From Pseudomonadota bacterium (lineage in GTDB: Bacteria; Pseudomonadota; Gammaproteobacteria; Steroidobacterales; Steroidobacteraceae): DNA of 32,768 nucleotides. The position numbers and the translations under genes were made by a program. The notes beneath the pieces were generated by a model. It saw nothing but the letters and a program-made list of their open reading frames with translations, had not been told where the DNA came from and made no database searches. Positions 15,541 to 26,746 of this stretch are shown piece after piece; positions within the stretch are counted from its first letter, which is position 1, and every line of letters begins with the position of its first letter. The stretch spans positions 1-32,768 of the forward strand of contig CANHFH010000016.1 in the NCBI GenBank assembly GCA_947459825.1, read 5' to 3'.

Positions 15541-16236
15541 ATGGGCGAGTCGATGGAGAGCTGGGAGTTCCGGACCAGTCCGCGGGCGCGGCGGTTGTCC
15601 GCGAGGGTGCATCTCGACGGCAGGGTGGAGATCGTGCTGCCTCGGGGGGCATCGCGCGAGTCGGTCGACTCGTTCGTCGGCCGCCATCGCAGCTGGATCG
15701 AGGCGCGGGTCGCCGAGCGGCTGGCCCATGCGCCGGCCCCTTTCCCGCCGCGCGACATCGAACTGCACGCTTTGGGGCAGCGCTGGTATCTGCATCTGGC
15801 AGGCGGCCGAGGCGCTCCGCGCGCCGAGATCGCTGCGCCGGGACTGGTGTCGCTGCGCGGCACGGGCGAGCGCGCCCGTCTCGCCGCGGCGCTGCGCGAT
15901 TGGCTCAAGGCCCATTGTCGGGAGCCGATGCAGGCGCGCCTCGCCGAGCTCGCGGGGCAGCACGGATTCGCGTTCGGCAAGCTACAGCTGCGATGTCAGC
16001 GCACCCGTTGGGGCTCCTGTTCGCGGCGCGGCGTCATCAGCCTCAACATCTGCGGTGCGTTCCAACCGCCGCCGGTGCTGGATTACCTGATGCTCCACGA
16101 GTTGGCCCACACCCGGCACATGAACCACTCGGCGGCCTACTGGCATGCGGTGGAGGCGGTGTGCCCAGGGTGGCGGACGCTCGACCGCGAACTCAGCCGC
16201 GGTTGGCGTCATGTCCCGTCGTGGGTGTTCAGCTGA
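15541..16236 (+). CDS. YgjP-like M48-type metallopeptidase domain protein (DUF45)
   Basis: 231 residues from ATG 15541. The zinc motif is H186-E-L-A-H190, followed by H196 in MNHSAAYW, the pattern of YgjP/SprT-like metallopeptidases. CQRTRWGSCSRRGVISLN, preceding the motif, is also diagnostic. Family members are little characterised, and some cluster with type I restriction or heat-shock genes, which are not seen here. ATG 15541 is chosen because AGGTG precedes it at good spacing. An in-frame GTG at 15490 would overlap the divergent ltaE start. The end overlaps msrQ tail to tail by 8 bp. Confidence 0.9.
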   Translation: MGESMESWEFRTSPRARRLSARVHLDGRVEIVLPRGASRESVDSFVGRHRSWIEARVAERLAHAPAPFPPRDIELHALGQRWYLHLAGGRGAPRAEIAAPGLVSLRGTGERARLAAALRDWLKAHCREPMQARLAELAGQHGFAFGKLQLRCQRTRWGSCSRRGVISLNICGAFQPPPVLDYLMLHELAHTRHMNHSAAYWHAVEAVCPGWRTLDRELSRGWRHVPSWVFS

Positions 16237-16852
16237 CCGTGACGCGTCGGCGCCGCCCGCGCCACACGCGCCAGCCGAGGAGCAGCGCGAGCGCCGTCGC
16301 ATAGAGCAACGGCTCGCGGATGTCGGCCTTCACCTGCCACCAGTAGTGCCACACGGCGAGGATCGCGATCGGGTAGACGAGGCGGTGCAGCGTCTGCCAG
16401 CGGCGGCCGAGGCGGCGCATCATGCGGTCGGTGGAGGTCACGACGAGCGGTACGAGCGCGAGCAGCGCCGCGGCGCCCACCCATATGAAGGGTCGTTTGG
16501 CGAGCTCACGGCCGAGGTCCGCCAAGGACAGGTCGAGTTCCAGGACCGCGTACACCAGGAAATGCAGCGCCGCGTAGAAAGCCGCGAAGAGACCCATCAT
16601 GCGTCGCAGTCGCAGCCATGACGGGATGCCGCTGAGATCGCGCAACGGCGACACCAGCAGCGTGATCAGCAAGAGGTTGAGCGCGGTCTTGCCCGTGACA
16701 TGGGTGAGCTCGCGCACCGGGTTGGGTCCGAGGTCGGCGCCGGCGATGCCGAAGATGCCGGCGATCAGCCATGCAGCAGGCGCAGCGGCGAGAGCGAATG
16801 CGAGCGGCCGCGGGGGCGGCGGCAGTCGGAACGGCAGGCGTGGCGTGGTCAC
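16229..16852 (-). CDS. msrQ: MsrQ, haem-binding membrane subunit of the periplasmic methionine sulfoxide reductase
   Basis: 207 residues (E. coli MsrQ 211), with GTG start at 16852. About six membrane helices are seen. LTHVTGKTALNLLLITLLVSPL (about 49-70) is a family hallmark, and His97 (ALHFLVY), His156 (LHRLVY) and His169 (WHYWWQ) are the probable haem ligands. MsrQ passes electrons from the quinone pool or flavin reductase to MsrP, which repairs oxidised methionine in periplasmic proteins. It lies 12 bp after msrP on the same strand, the standard msrPQ arrangement. Confidence 0.96.
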   Translation of the reverse strand: MTTPRLPFRLPPPPRPLAFALAAAPAAWLIAGIFGIAGADLGPNPVRELTHVTGKTALNLLLITLLVSPLRDLSGIPSWLRLRRMMGLFAAFYAALHFLVYAVLELDLSLADLGRELAKRPFIWVGAAALLALVPLVVTSTDRMMRRLGRRWQTLHRLVYPIAILAVWHYWWQVKADIREPLLYATALALLLGWRVWRGRRRRVTVS

Positions 16853-16864
16853 GCCGTCAGCGGT

Positions 16865-17860
<996 letters not shown>

Positions 17861-17874
17861 TTCGAAACAGCCAC

Positions 17875-18555
17875 TTATAGCCAGTATTTAAACGATATCG
17901 GAAGACCGGAAGCCGCTTTCCGCAGGCGCGGTCGGGCGTTCACGAGCACCGCCCGGTCGACAAGACGCAGGTGGGGCAGATCCGGCCGGGAGTTACCGTA
18001 CCCCACCAACGGCCGTCCGGGGAAGCGCGGCAGCACCCGTCGCACGCGATGGGCCTTCTCCTCGTCGCGGACGTTGGTGCTCGCGAGGCGCCCGTCGAGC
18101 CGGTCGCCGTCCCAACTCACCTCGCTGCAGACACATTCATCGAGGCCGAGCGCCGTGGCCAATGCGGGCGCATAGAGGTCGACCGTCGCCGTCATCAGCA
18201 CGAGATGGTCCCCGGCGCTTCGGTGCGACGCGATCGCGGCCAAGGCGTCCGGGAACACGCCGCGGCGCAGCAGCGACGGGATCCACTCGCGGGTCCAGTC
18301 CTCGACCTCGCGGCGGGAGGCACCGCCCATGACGCGACGGATCAGCGCGCCCTTGAGTTCGCCATGGTCCGCGAGCCGCAGCGCGAAGCGCAGCAAGAAC
18401 GGCAGGACCCCGAGGTAGCCCGCGAGACGCCACGGGTGGCGCAGGGCGAAGCCGAACACATAGCCGGACAGCGTGTCGCGACGCGTGATGGTGCCGTCGA
18501 GGTCGAAGAAGACCAGCTGCGGCGAGGGAGCGCGGGGCAGTTCGGGATCGGCCAC
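17875..18555 (-). CDS. HAD-superfamily subfamily IB hydrolase (phosphoserine phosphatase-like)
   Basis: 226 residues. Motif I is [13 protein letters not shown] with nucleophile Asp18 and acid Asp20. Motif II is LVLMTATVD (Ser/Thr), and the late [12 protein letters not shown] gives motif IV. The cap is helical (about 28-110), and the family name in databases is usually HAD-IB, whose members dephosphorylate phosphoserine, phospholipid or other small phosphates. The usual motif III Lys is probably in [13 protein letters not shown]. The gene sits 12 bp after acnA and 14 bp before msrP, so it is probably co-transcribed. The substrate is unknown. Confidence 0.88.
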   Translation of the reverse strand: MADPELPRAPSPQLVFFDLDGTITRRDTLSGYVFGFALRHPWRLAGYLGVLPFLLRFALRLADHGELKGALIRRVMGGASRREVEDWTREWIPSLLRRGVFPDALAAIASHRSAGDHLVLMTATVDLYAPALATALGLDECVCSEVSWDGDRLDGRLASTNVRDEEKAHRVRRVLPRFPGRPLVGYGNSRPDLPHLRLVDRAVLVNARPRLRKAASGLPISFKYWL

Positions 18556-18567
18556 CCGCGCGCCCCG

Positions 18568-21258
<2,691 letters not shown>

Positions 21259-21299
21259 GTCAAACCCCCGGATCGGCGGAAATCTTGGTGTACCACGCG

Positions 21300-21305
21300 A
21301 TTATA
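21300..21305 (-). promoter_or_regulatory. TATAAT -10 box for acnA
   Basis: A perfect TATAAT on the minus strand in an AT-poor region, overlapping the mnmA stop (21301-21303). Transcription would start near 21293, about 35 nt before the acnA ATG at 21258. No good -35 is seen 16-18 bp upstream, so an activator may be needed. It would let acnA be expressed apart from purB-mnmA. Confidence 0.45.
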
Positions 21306-22365
21306 TCGACTCGATCGCTGCCCCGCCCAGACAGCGCTCGCCGTCGTAGAGCACCGCGAACTGGCCGGGCGTCGCGGCGCGCTGCGGCGCATCGAACCGC
21401 AGCTCGAGACCGCCGTCGTCGCGGACCCCGACCTCGCAGGGCTGGTCGGTCTGGCGGTAGCGGATCTTCGCCGCGCAACGGAACCGGTCGGTGCTCTGCG
21501 GCGCGAGCCAGTGCGCGCGCCCCGTGACGAGCGTCTGCGACATCAGCAGAGGGTGGTCCTGTCCCTGCACCACGACCAGGGCGTTGCGCCCGGCGTCCTT
21601 GCGGGCGACATACCACGGCGCCTCCGCCCGACCTCGCAGGCCGCCGATGGAGAGTCCGGCGCGTTGGCCGAGCGTGTGGAAGGCGAGACCGCGGTGCCGT
21701 CCGAGCTCGATGCCCTGTTCGTCGACCACGGGGCCGGGCGCGTCCGGCAGCCACTGCGCGAGGAACTCGCGGAACGGGCGCTCGCCGATGAAGCAGATGC
21801 CCGTGCTGTCCTTCTTGCCGTGCACCGGCAACCCCGCAGCGCGCGCCTTGGCGCGCACCTCGGACTTGGTCAGTCCGCCGAGCGGGAACAGCGCCGCCGA
21901 CAGCTGCTCGCGGTCGATGGCGTGCAGGAAGTAAGACTGGTCCTTGGCGCGGTCGGCGGCCTTGTGCAATTCGGGGCCGTCCGCACCGTCGACGCGACGA
22001 GCGTAGTGGCCGGTCGCGAGGTGCGTGGCGCCGAGCCGGCGCGCATGGGCGAGCGCGACACCGAACTTGATCTCGCGGTTGCAGAGCACATCCGGGTTCG
22101 GCGTCCGACCGGCACGATGTGCGGCGAGGAAGTCGTCGAACACCTGCCGACGGTATTCCTCGGCGAAGCTCACGCGGTGCAGGACGATGCCGAGCTCCTT
22201 GCACACCGCGCGCGCGTCCTGGAAGTCCTGCGCCTGACTGCAGTAGGCGTCGTCCTCGTCCCAGTTCGCCATGAACAGCGCTTCGAGGTCGTGGCCCTGC
22301 TCGCGCAACAGCAGCGCGGCGACCGCCGAGTCCACGCCGCCCGAGACGCCGACGAAGATCTTCAT
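21301..22365 (-). CDS. mnmA: tRNA-uridine 2-sulfurtransferase (34-thiouridylase)
   Basis: 354 residues, typical for MnmA. It places sulfur at C2 of wobble U34 in tRNA for Lys, Glu and Gln. The ATP PP-loop is SGGVDS (8-13), and the catalytic cysteines are Cys95 (NPDVLCNREIKF) and Cys191 (STGICFIGER). KDQSYFL and the C-terminal PGQFAVLYDGERCLGG are conserved. ATG 22365 gives MKIFVGVSGGVDS, the family start; the longer open frame is upstream shadow. It lies 43 bp after purB, a common gammaproteobacterial pairing (in E. coli mnmA and purB are neighbours). Confidence 0.97.
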   Translation of the reverse strand: MKIFVGVSGGVDSAVAALLLREQGHDLEALFMANWDEDDAYCSQAQDFQDARAVCKELGIVLHRVSFAEEYRRQVFDDFLAAHRAGRTPNPDVLCNREIKFGVALAHARRLGATHLATGHYARRVDGADGPELHKAADRAKDQSYFLHAIDREQLSAALFPLGGLTKSEVRAKARAAGLPVHGKKDSTGICFIGERPFREFLAQWLPDAPGPVVDEQGIELGRHRGLAFHTLGQRAGLSIGGLRGRAEAPWYVARKDAGRNALVVVQGQDHPLLMSQTLVTGRAHWLAPQSTDRFRCAAKIRYRQTDQPCEVGVRDDGGLELRFDAPQRAATPGQFAVLYDGERCLGGAAIESI

Positions 22366-22387
22366 GGCTGCCGTGGCGCGCTGCGGT

Positions 22388-22404
22388 CCGGCGGTGATCG
22401 CCGG
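22388..22404. repeat. Perfect 6-bp hairpin in the purB-mnmA gap
   Basis: CCGGCG, a 5-nt GTGAT loop and CGCCGG lie in the 43-bp gap. It is short and GC-only with no T-run. It may partly attenuate readthrough into mnmA, or be chance in a GC-rich genome. Confidence 0.3.
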
Positions 22405-22408
22405 GCGT

Positions 22409-23779
22409 TCAGCGCGCCGTGGCGAGCTGCGCCGCCAGACCAATGTAGCCGGCGGGGCGCAGCGCCGCGAGCCGCGATCGGGCGTCCGCGGGCAGCGGCA
22501 GCGAAGCGACGAACTCGCGGTACAGCGCCTGATCGATGCGGCGGCCACGGGTGAAATCCTTGAGCAACTCGTAGCCGTCGGGCACCCCGGCGGCGCGCAG
22601 CACGGTCTGCACGGCTTCGCCGAGCACCTCCCAGGCGTCGTCGAGATCGGAGGCGATGCGCACGGGGTCCGGTGCGACCTTGCCGAGACCGCGCTCGAGT
22701 GCGCGATGCGCGATCAGCGAGTGGCCGAGCGCGACACCGAGGTTGCGCAGCACGGTCGAGTCGGTCAGGTCGCGCTGCCAGCGGGACACCGGAAGCTTCT
22801 CGGCGAAATGCCGCAGCAGCGCGTTGGCGATGCCGAGGTTGCCCTCGGCGTTCTCGAAGTCGATGGGGTTGACCTTGTGCGGCATGGTCGACGAGCCGAC
22901 CTCGCCCGCCACGGCGCGCTGGCGGAGATAGCCGAGGCTGATGTATCCCCACATGTCGCGCGCGAAATCGATGAGCACCACATCGAGCGCCGCGAGCGCA
23001 TCGCAGTACTCGCCGATCCAGTCGTGCGGCTCGATCTGCGTGGTGTGCGGGTTGTGGCCGAGGCCGAGCGACTCGACGAAACGGCGCGAGATGGACGGCC
23101 AGTCGACTGCGGGCGCGGCGGCGACATGCGCATTGAAGTTGCCCACCGCGCCGTTCCACTTGCCGAGCGCCTGCACCGCCTGCCAACGGTCGGCGGCGCG
23201 CGACAGCCGCGCGGCCACATTGGCGAACTCCTTGCCCAGCGTGGTGGGGCTCGCGGTCTGACCGTGCGTGCGCGACAGCATCGCGAGCGAAGCATGTTCG
23301 CCGGCGAGCCCATCGAGCTTGGCCACGAGCGGACGGATGGACGCGAGCATCGCGCCCCGCGCACCGACCAGCATCAAGGCGTAGGAGAGGTTGTTGATGT
23401 CCTCGGAGGTGCACCCGAAATGGACGAGCTCGAGCGCGGCGGGCGAGGCGCCGGCGGCCGCGAGGCGATCGCGCAACCAGTACTCCACCGCCTTCACATC
23501 GTGGTTGGTGCGCCGTTCGATGGTCTTGACGGACTCGCAGGCATCGACGGGCACCTCGCGCGAGAGCGACTCGGCGGCGGCGATGACGGTCGGTGGCACA
23601 CCCGCAGCGGCGGCGAGGCCGGACGGTCTCTCGCGGACGAGAGCGACGAACCAGGCCGCCTCCACCCGGATCCGGGTGCGGATCAGGGCCGCTTCGGACA
23701 GATGCTCGCGCAGTGGATCGGCACCGCGCGCATAGCGACCATCGACCGGCGAGAGGGCGTGGAGGGGATCGGACTGCAT
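22409..23779 (-). CDS. purB: Adenylosuccinate lyase
   Basis: 456 residues, the same length as E. coli PurB. It acts twice in purine synthesis, releasing fumarate from SAICAR and from adenylosuccinate. The family signature SSTMPHKVNPIDFENAEG is at about 296-313 with the catalytic flexible-loop Ser. The catalytic base His171 lies in THGQTASPTT, at the E. coli position. FGCTSEDINN (121-130) is also conserved. ATG 23779 gives MQSDPLHALSPVDGRY; the open frame extending to 23950 crosses the divergent promoter region and is rejected. Confidence 0.98.
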   Translation of the reverse strand: MQSDPLHALSPVDGRYARGADPLREHLSEAALIRTRIRVEAAWFVALVRERPSGLAAAAGVPPTVIAAAESLSREVPVDACESVKTIERRTNHDVKAVEYWLRDRLAAAGASPAALELVHFGCTSEDINNLSYALMLVGARGAMLASIRPLVAKLDGLAGEHASLAMLSRTHGQTASPTTLGKEFANVAARLSRAADRWQAVQALGKWNGAVGNFNAHVAAAPAVDWPSISRRFVESLGLGHNPHTTQIEPHDWIGEYCDALAALDVVLIDFARDMWGYISLGYLRQRAVAGEVGSSTMPHKVNPIDFENAEGNLGIANALLRHFAEKLPVSRWQRDLTDSTVLRNLGVALGHSLIAHRALERGLGKVAPDPVRIASDLDDAWEVLGEAVQTVLRAAGVPDGYELLKDFTRGRRIDQALYREFVASLPLPADARSRLAALRPAGYIGLAAQLATAR

Positions 23780-23802
23780 GGGTAAGGTGGGTCCGTCGGT
23801 GC

Positions 23803-23817
23803 TAAAATGCGATTGTA
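23803..23817. promoter_or_regulatory. Back-to-back -10 boxes of the divergent purB and nudL-like genes
   Basis: Plus strand: TAAAAT at 23803-23808, which would start transcription near 23815 toward the NUDIX gene. Minus strand: TACAAT at 23812-23817, starting near 23805 toward purB. The two boxes are 3 bp apart, so polymerases would compete. No clear -35 is seen for either. A plus-strand start near 23815 lies after ATG 23778, which supports the TTG start for the NUDIX protein. Confidence 0.4.
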
Positions 23818-23864
23818 CCGCAGGCGCACGCTGCGTCCGGTCCAGACCGCCGGGATCCCAAGAT

Positions 23865-24551
23865 TTGTCTCCGCACAGCCCACCCGCATCGCCCAGCCCC
23901 GCCAGCCTCGGTCCGTCGGAGCTGCGCGAACTGATCTCGCGACGCGTCATCCCGTCCCCCAGCGCCGAGCCGATGCGCGACTGGCGTCGTCGGCTCGTCG
24001 GCGGCGAGGAGCGGTCGATGCGCGAGCTCTTCGCCAGACCGCCGGTGCCGGCGGCCGTCCTCGTGCCGATCGTGGACCGTGCCGATGGTCTTGCGGTGCT
24101 GCTGACACAACGCTCCAGCCGACTGCCGAACCATCCTGGTCAGATCAGTTTTCCGGGCGGGCGGCTCGAGTCGACGGATGCCGATGCGGTCGCCGCCGCG
24201 CTGCGCGAGACCGAGGAAGAGATCGGACTCCCGCGTTCGCTGGTCCGGGTGGCGGGCTTCCTGCCCGATCACCTGATCCCCGTCTCCGGGTATCGGGTGA
24301 CGCCCGTGGTGTCGTTCGTCGATCCGCGATACGAATTGCGGCTCGATCCCACGGAGGTCGACGAGGCTTTCGAGGTCCCGCTCGGGCACTTCCTCGATCC
24401 CACCAACCATGTCGCGCGTGTCCGCGAGTACGCCGGTGAACCCATCGAGTTCATCGACATGCCGTTCGGGCCTCGGAACATCTGGGGCGCGACCGCGGGC
24501 ATGCTGCTCACGCTCTATCGGCTGCTGCGCGGCGAGGAGCTCGCGGCGTGA
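23865..24551 (+). CDS. NUDIX hydrolase, coenzyme A diphosphatase type
   Basis: 228 residues from TTG 23865. The NUDIX box GGRLES...ALRETEEEIGL is complete (about 99-122), and the preceding LLTQRSSRLPNHPGQISFPGG is the motif that marks CoA pyrophosphatases such as NudL. These split CoA or acyl-CoA into phosphopantetheine and 3',5'-ADP. The start is uncertain. ATG 23778 would overlap the purB start codon and lie before the likely transcription start; ATG 23973 would remove the N-terminal helix (LGPSELRELISRRV) that NudL-like proteins have. The stop overlaps mazG by GTGA. Confidence 0.88.
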   Translation: MSPHSPPASPSPASLGPSELRELISRRVIPSPSAEPMRDWRRRLVGGEERSMRELFARPPVPAAVLVPIVDRADGLAVLLTQRSSRLPNHPGQISFPGGRLESTDADAVAAALRETEEEIGLPRSLVRVAGFLPDHLIPVSGYRVTPVVSFVDPRYELRLDPTEVDEAFEVPLGHFLDPTNHVARVREYAGEPIEFIDMPFGPRNIWGATAGMLLTLYRLLRGEELAA

Positions 24552-25339
24552 GCGGGTCCGCGCCGTCCATCGCTCGCTTGCTCGAGGTGATGCGTCGTCT
24601 GCGCGATCCCGTGGGCGGGTGCGAGTGGGACCGCGCGCAGACCATGCAGTCCATCGTCCCGCACACGCTCGAGGAGGCGCATGAGCTCGCTGACGCCGTC
24701 GCCGGCGGCGATCGCGTCGCGGTGCGCGACGAGCTCGGCGATCTGCTGTTCCAGGTGGTGTTCCTGGCGCGCATCGCCGAAGAGCAGGGCGCGTTCGATT
24801 TCGACGCCGTGGCCGCCGCCATCGCCGACAAGCTGGAACGCCGCCACCCGCATGTGTTCGCTGCGCCCGATGCGTTGAGCGCCGCCGAGCAGACGGTCGC
24901 TTGGGAAGGCTTCAAGGCGGCGGAGCGCGCCGCCGCAGGACAGGCGGGCACGCTCGACGGGGTCGCGCGTGCGCTGCCGGCGCTCACCCGCGCCGCCAAA
25001 CTCGGCAAGCGGGCCGCCCGGGTCGGCTTCGACTGGCCGGATCCCGGCGGTGTCCGCGCCAAGGTCGACGAGGAGCTCGGGGAGTTCGAGGAGACGCTGC
25101 GCGACGGCGAGCCGACGGCGAGGCAGGAGGAAGAGCTCGGCGACCTGCTGTTCGCGGTCGCCAACTGGGCGCGACACCTCGGGCTCGACCCCGAGGCGGC
25201 GCTGCGCGCCAGCAACGCCAAGTTCGAGCGCCGTTTCGCGCGCATGGAGATCCTGGCGCGGGAGCAGGGCGTCGCGCTCGAGGCCTTGGATCTGGACGCG
25301 TGGGAGGCGTTGTGGTCGCGCGCCAAGGCGCAGGGCTAG
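24548..25339 (+). CDS. mazG: Nucleoside triphosphate pyrophosphohydrolase MazG
   Basis: 263 residues, the E. coli length, with two MazG domains. The first has GCEWDRAQTMQSIVPHTLEEAHELADAV and DELGDLLFQVVFLARIAEE, and the second has VDEELGEFEETL and EEELGDLLFAVANWARHLG. The E-E-x-x-E and E-x-x-D metal sites are present in both. It hydrolyses (d)NTPs to monophosphates, removing aberrant nucleotides and lowering ppGpp-linked stress. GTG 24548 overlaps the NUDIX stop. The stop TAG is 1 bp before the DAHP synthase ATG. Confidence 0.96.
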   Translation: MSGSAPSIARLLEVMRRLRDPVGGCEWDRAQTMQSIVPHTLEEAHELADAVAGGDRVAVRDELGDLLFQVVFLARIAEEQGAFDFDAVAAAIADKLERRHPHVFAAPDALSAAEQTVAWEGFKAAERAAAGQAGTLDGVARALPALTRAAKLGKRAARVGFDWPDPGGVRAKVDEELGEFEETLRDGEPTARQEEELGDLLFAVANWARHLGLDPEAALRASNAKFERRFARMEILAREQGVALEALDLDAWEALWSRAKAQG

Positions 25340-25340
25340 A

Positions 25341-26729
25341 ATGTCCGCCGTGAACGCGCAGACACTCGATCTCCAGGCCTGGCGGCCGGACTCATGGCAG
25401 ACCCGTCCTGCCCGCCAACAACCGGCCTATCGTGATCCGGCGGCGTTGGCCGCTGCGGTGGAGCAGCTATCGCGATTGCCGCCCATCGTCGTGTCCTGGG
25501 AGGTCGAGCGGCTGCGCGAGGAGCTCGCCGCTGCGCAGCGTGGCGAGAGTTTCCTGCTGCAAGGCGGCGACTGCGCCGAGAGCTTCGATGACTGCGAGTC
25601 CGGCCGCATCGCGCAGCGGCTCAAGATATTGCTGCAGATGAGCCTGGTGCTGGTCCACGGGCTCAAGAAGCCCGTCATCCGCGTCGGTCGCATGGCCGGT
25701 CAGTACGCCAAGCCGCGTTCCGCCGACACCGAGACGCGCGACGGCGTGACGCTGCCGTCCTATCGTGGCGACATCGTCAACCGCCCGGAGTTCACCGCTG
25801 CGGCCCGCGAGCCCGATCCGTCCCTGCTGCTGCGCGGCTACGAGCGCGCGGCGCTGACCATCAACTTCGTGCGCGCGTTGATCGACGGCGGCTTCGCCGA
25901 TCTTCATCACCCGGAGTATTGGGACCTCGGCTTCGTCGGGCATTCCCCCTTCAAGGCCCAGTACGAACGCATCGTCACCTCGGTGGCCGACGGCCTCGAG
26001 TTCTTCGAGACCATCAGCGCCAAGGAGGTCCATCAGTCGCTGCGGACGGACTTCTACACCAGCCACGAGGCGTTGGTGCTGCACTACGAGCAGGCGCAGA
26101 CCCGGCACATCCCGCGGCAGGGGCGGTGGTACAACCTGTCGACCCACATGCCGTGGATCGGCATGCGGACCGCGGAGATCGGTGGCGCGCATGTCGAGTA
26201 TTGCCGCGGCATCGCCAATCCGGTGGGCGTCAAGATCGGCGCCGCGATGGACGCCGACTGGTTGCAGAGGCTCGTCACCACGCTGAACCCCGAGAACACC
26301 CCGGGACGCCTCGCGCTCATCCACCGTTTCGGGGCGAAGGACCTCGAGACCGCGTTGCCGCGCGCGATAGAGGCGGTGCGTGCGACCGGGCATTCGGTGC
26401 TGTGGATCTGCGATCCGATGCACGGCAACACCGAGAACAGCTCGGGCGGTTACAAGACCCGCCGCTTCGAGAACATCCTCAAGGAGGTCGAGCTGTCGTT
26501 CCGCGTCCACGAGGCGATGGGCTCGCATCTCGGCGGTGTCCATGTCGAGTTGACCGGCGAGGATGTCACCGAGTGCACGGGCGGAGCGCGTGGCCTCACC
26601 GACGAGGACCTGCAGCGGGCGTACCGGTCGACGGTCGATCCGCGGCTCAACTACGAGCAGGCGCTCGAGCTCTCGCTGCTCGTCGCGGAGCGGGCGGGCG
26701 CCCCGCGACGCACACGACGGCCGCGCTGA
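25341..26729 (+). CDS. Class II 3-deoxy-7-phosphoheptulonate (DAHP) synthase
   Basis: 462 residues, the usual length of the plant/actinobacterial-type class II enzyme. It condenses PEP and erythrose-4-phosphate at the entry to the shikimate pathway. The metal cysteine is Cys78 in LLQGGDCAESF. PVIRVGRMAGQYAKPRS (111-127), HTEL-like GGVHVELTGEDVTEC and CDPMHGNTE are all conserved. It is unrelated in sequence to E. coli AroF/G/H. ATG 25341 follows the mazG stop by 1 bp; GTG 25350 is an alternative. A longer frame reaching back into mazG is a shadow. Confidence 0.96.
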   Translation: MSAVNAQTLDLQAWRPDSWQTRPARQQPAYRDPAALAAAVEQLSRLPPIVVSWEVERLREELAAAQRGESFLLQGGDCAESFDDCESGRIAQRLKILLQMSLVLVHGLKKPVIRVGRMAGQYAKPRSADTETRDGVTLPSYRGDIVNRPEFTAAAREPDPSLLLRGYERAALTINFVRALIDGGFADLHHPEYWDLGFVGHSPFKAQYERIVTSVADGLEFFETISAKEVHQSLRTDFYTSHEALVLHYEQAQTRHIPRQGRWYNLSTHMPWIGMRTAEIGGAHVEYCRGIANPVGVKIGAAMDADWLQRLVTTLNPENTPGRLALIHRFGAKDLETALPRAIEAVRATGHSVLWICDPMHGNTENSSGGYKTRRFENILKEVELSFRVHEAMGSHLGGVHVELTGEDVTECTGGARGLTDEDLQRAYRSTVDPRLNYEQALELSLLVAERAGAPRRTRRPR

Positions 26730-26746
26730 ACGCGTCGACGGCCGTC
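26716..26746. terminator. 8-bp inverted repeat between convergent DAHP synthase and regulator genes
   Basis: GACGGCCG (26716-26723) and CGGCCGTC (26739-26746) are perfect inverted copies with a 15-nt centre. The left arm is in the last DAHP synthase codons, the right arm overlaps the regulator stop (complement 26745-26747). There is no T-run. It is a likely shared 3'-end hairpin by position. Confidence 0.4.
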
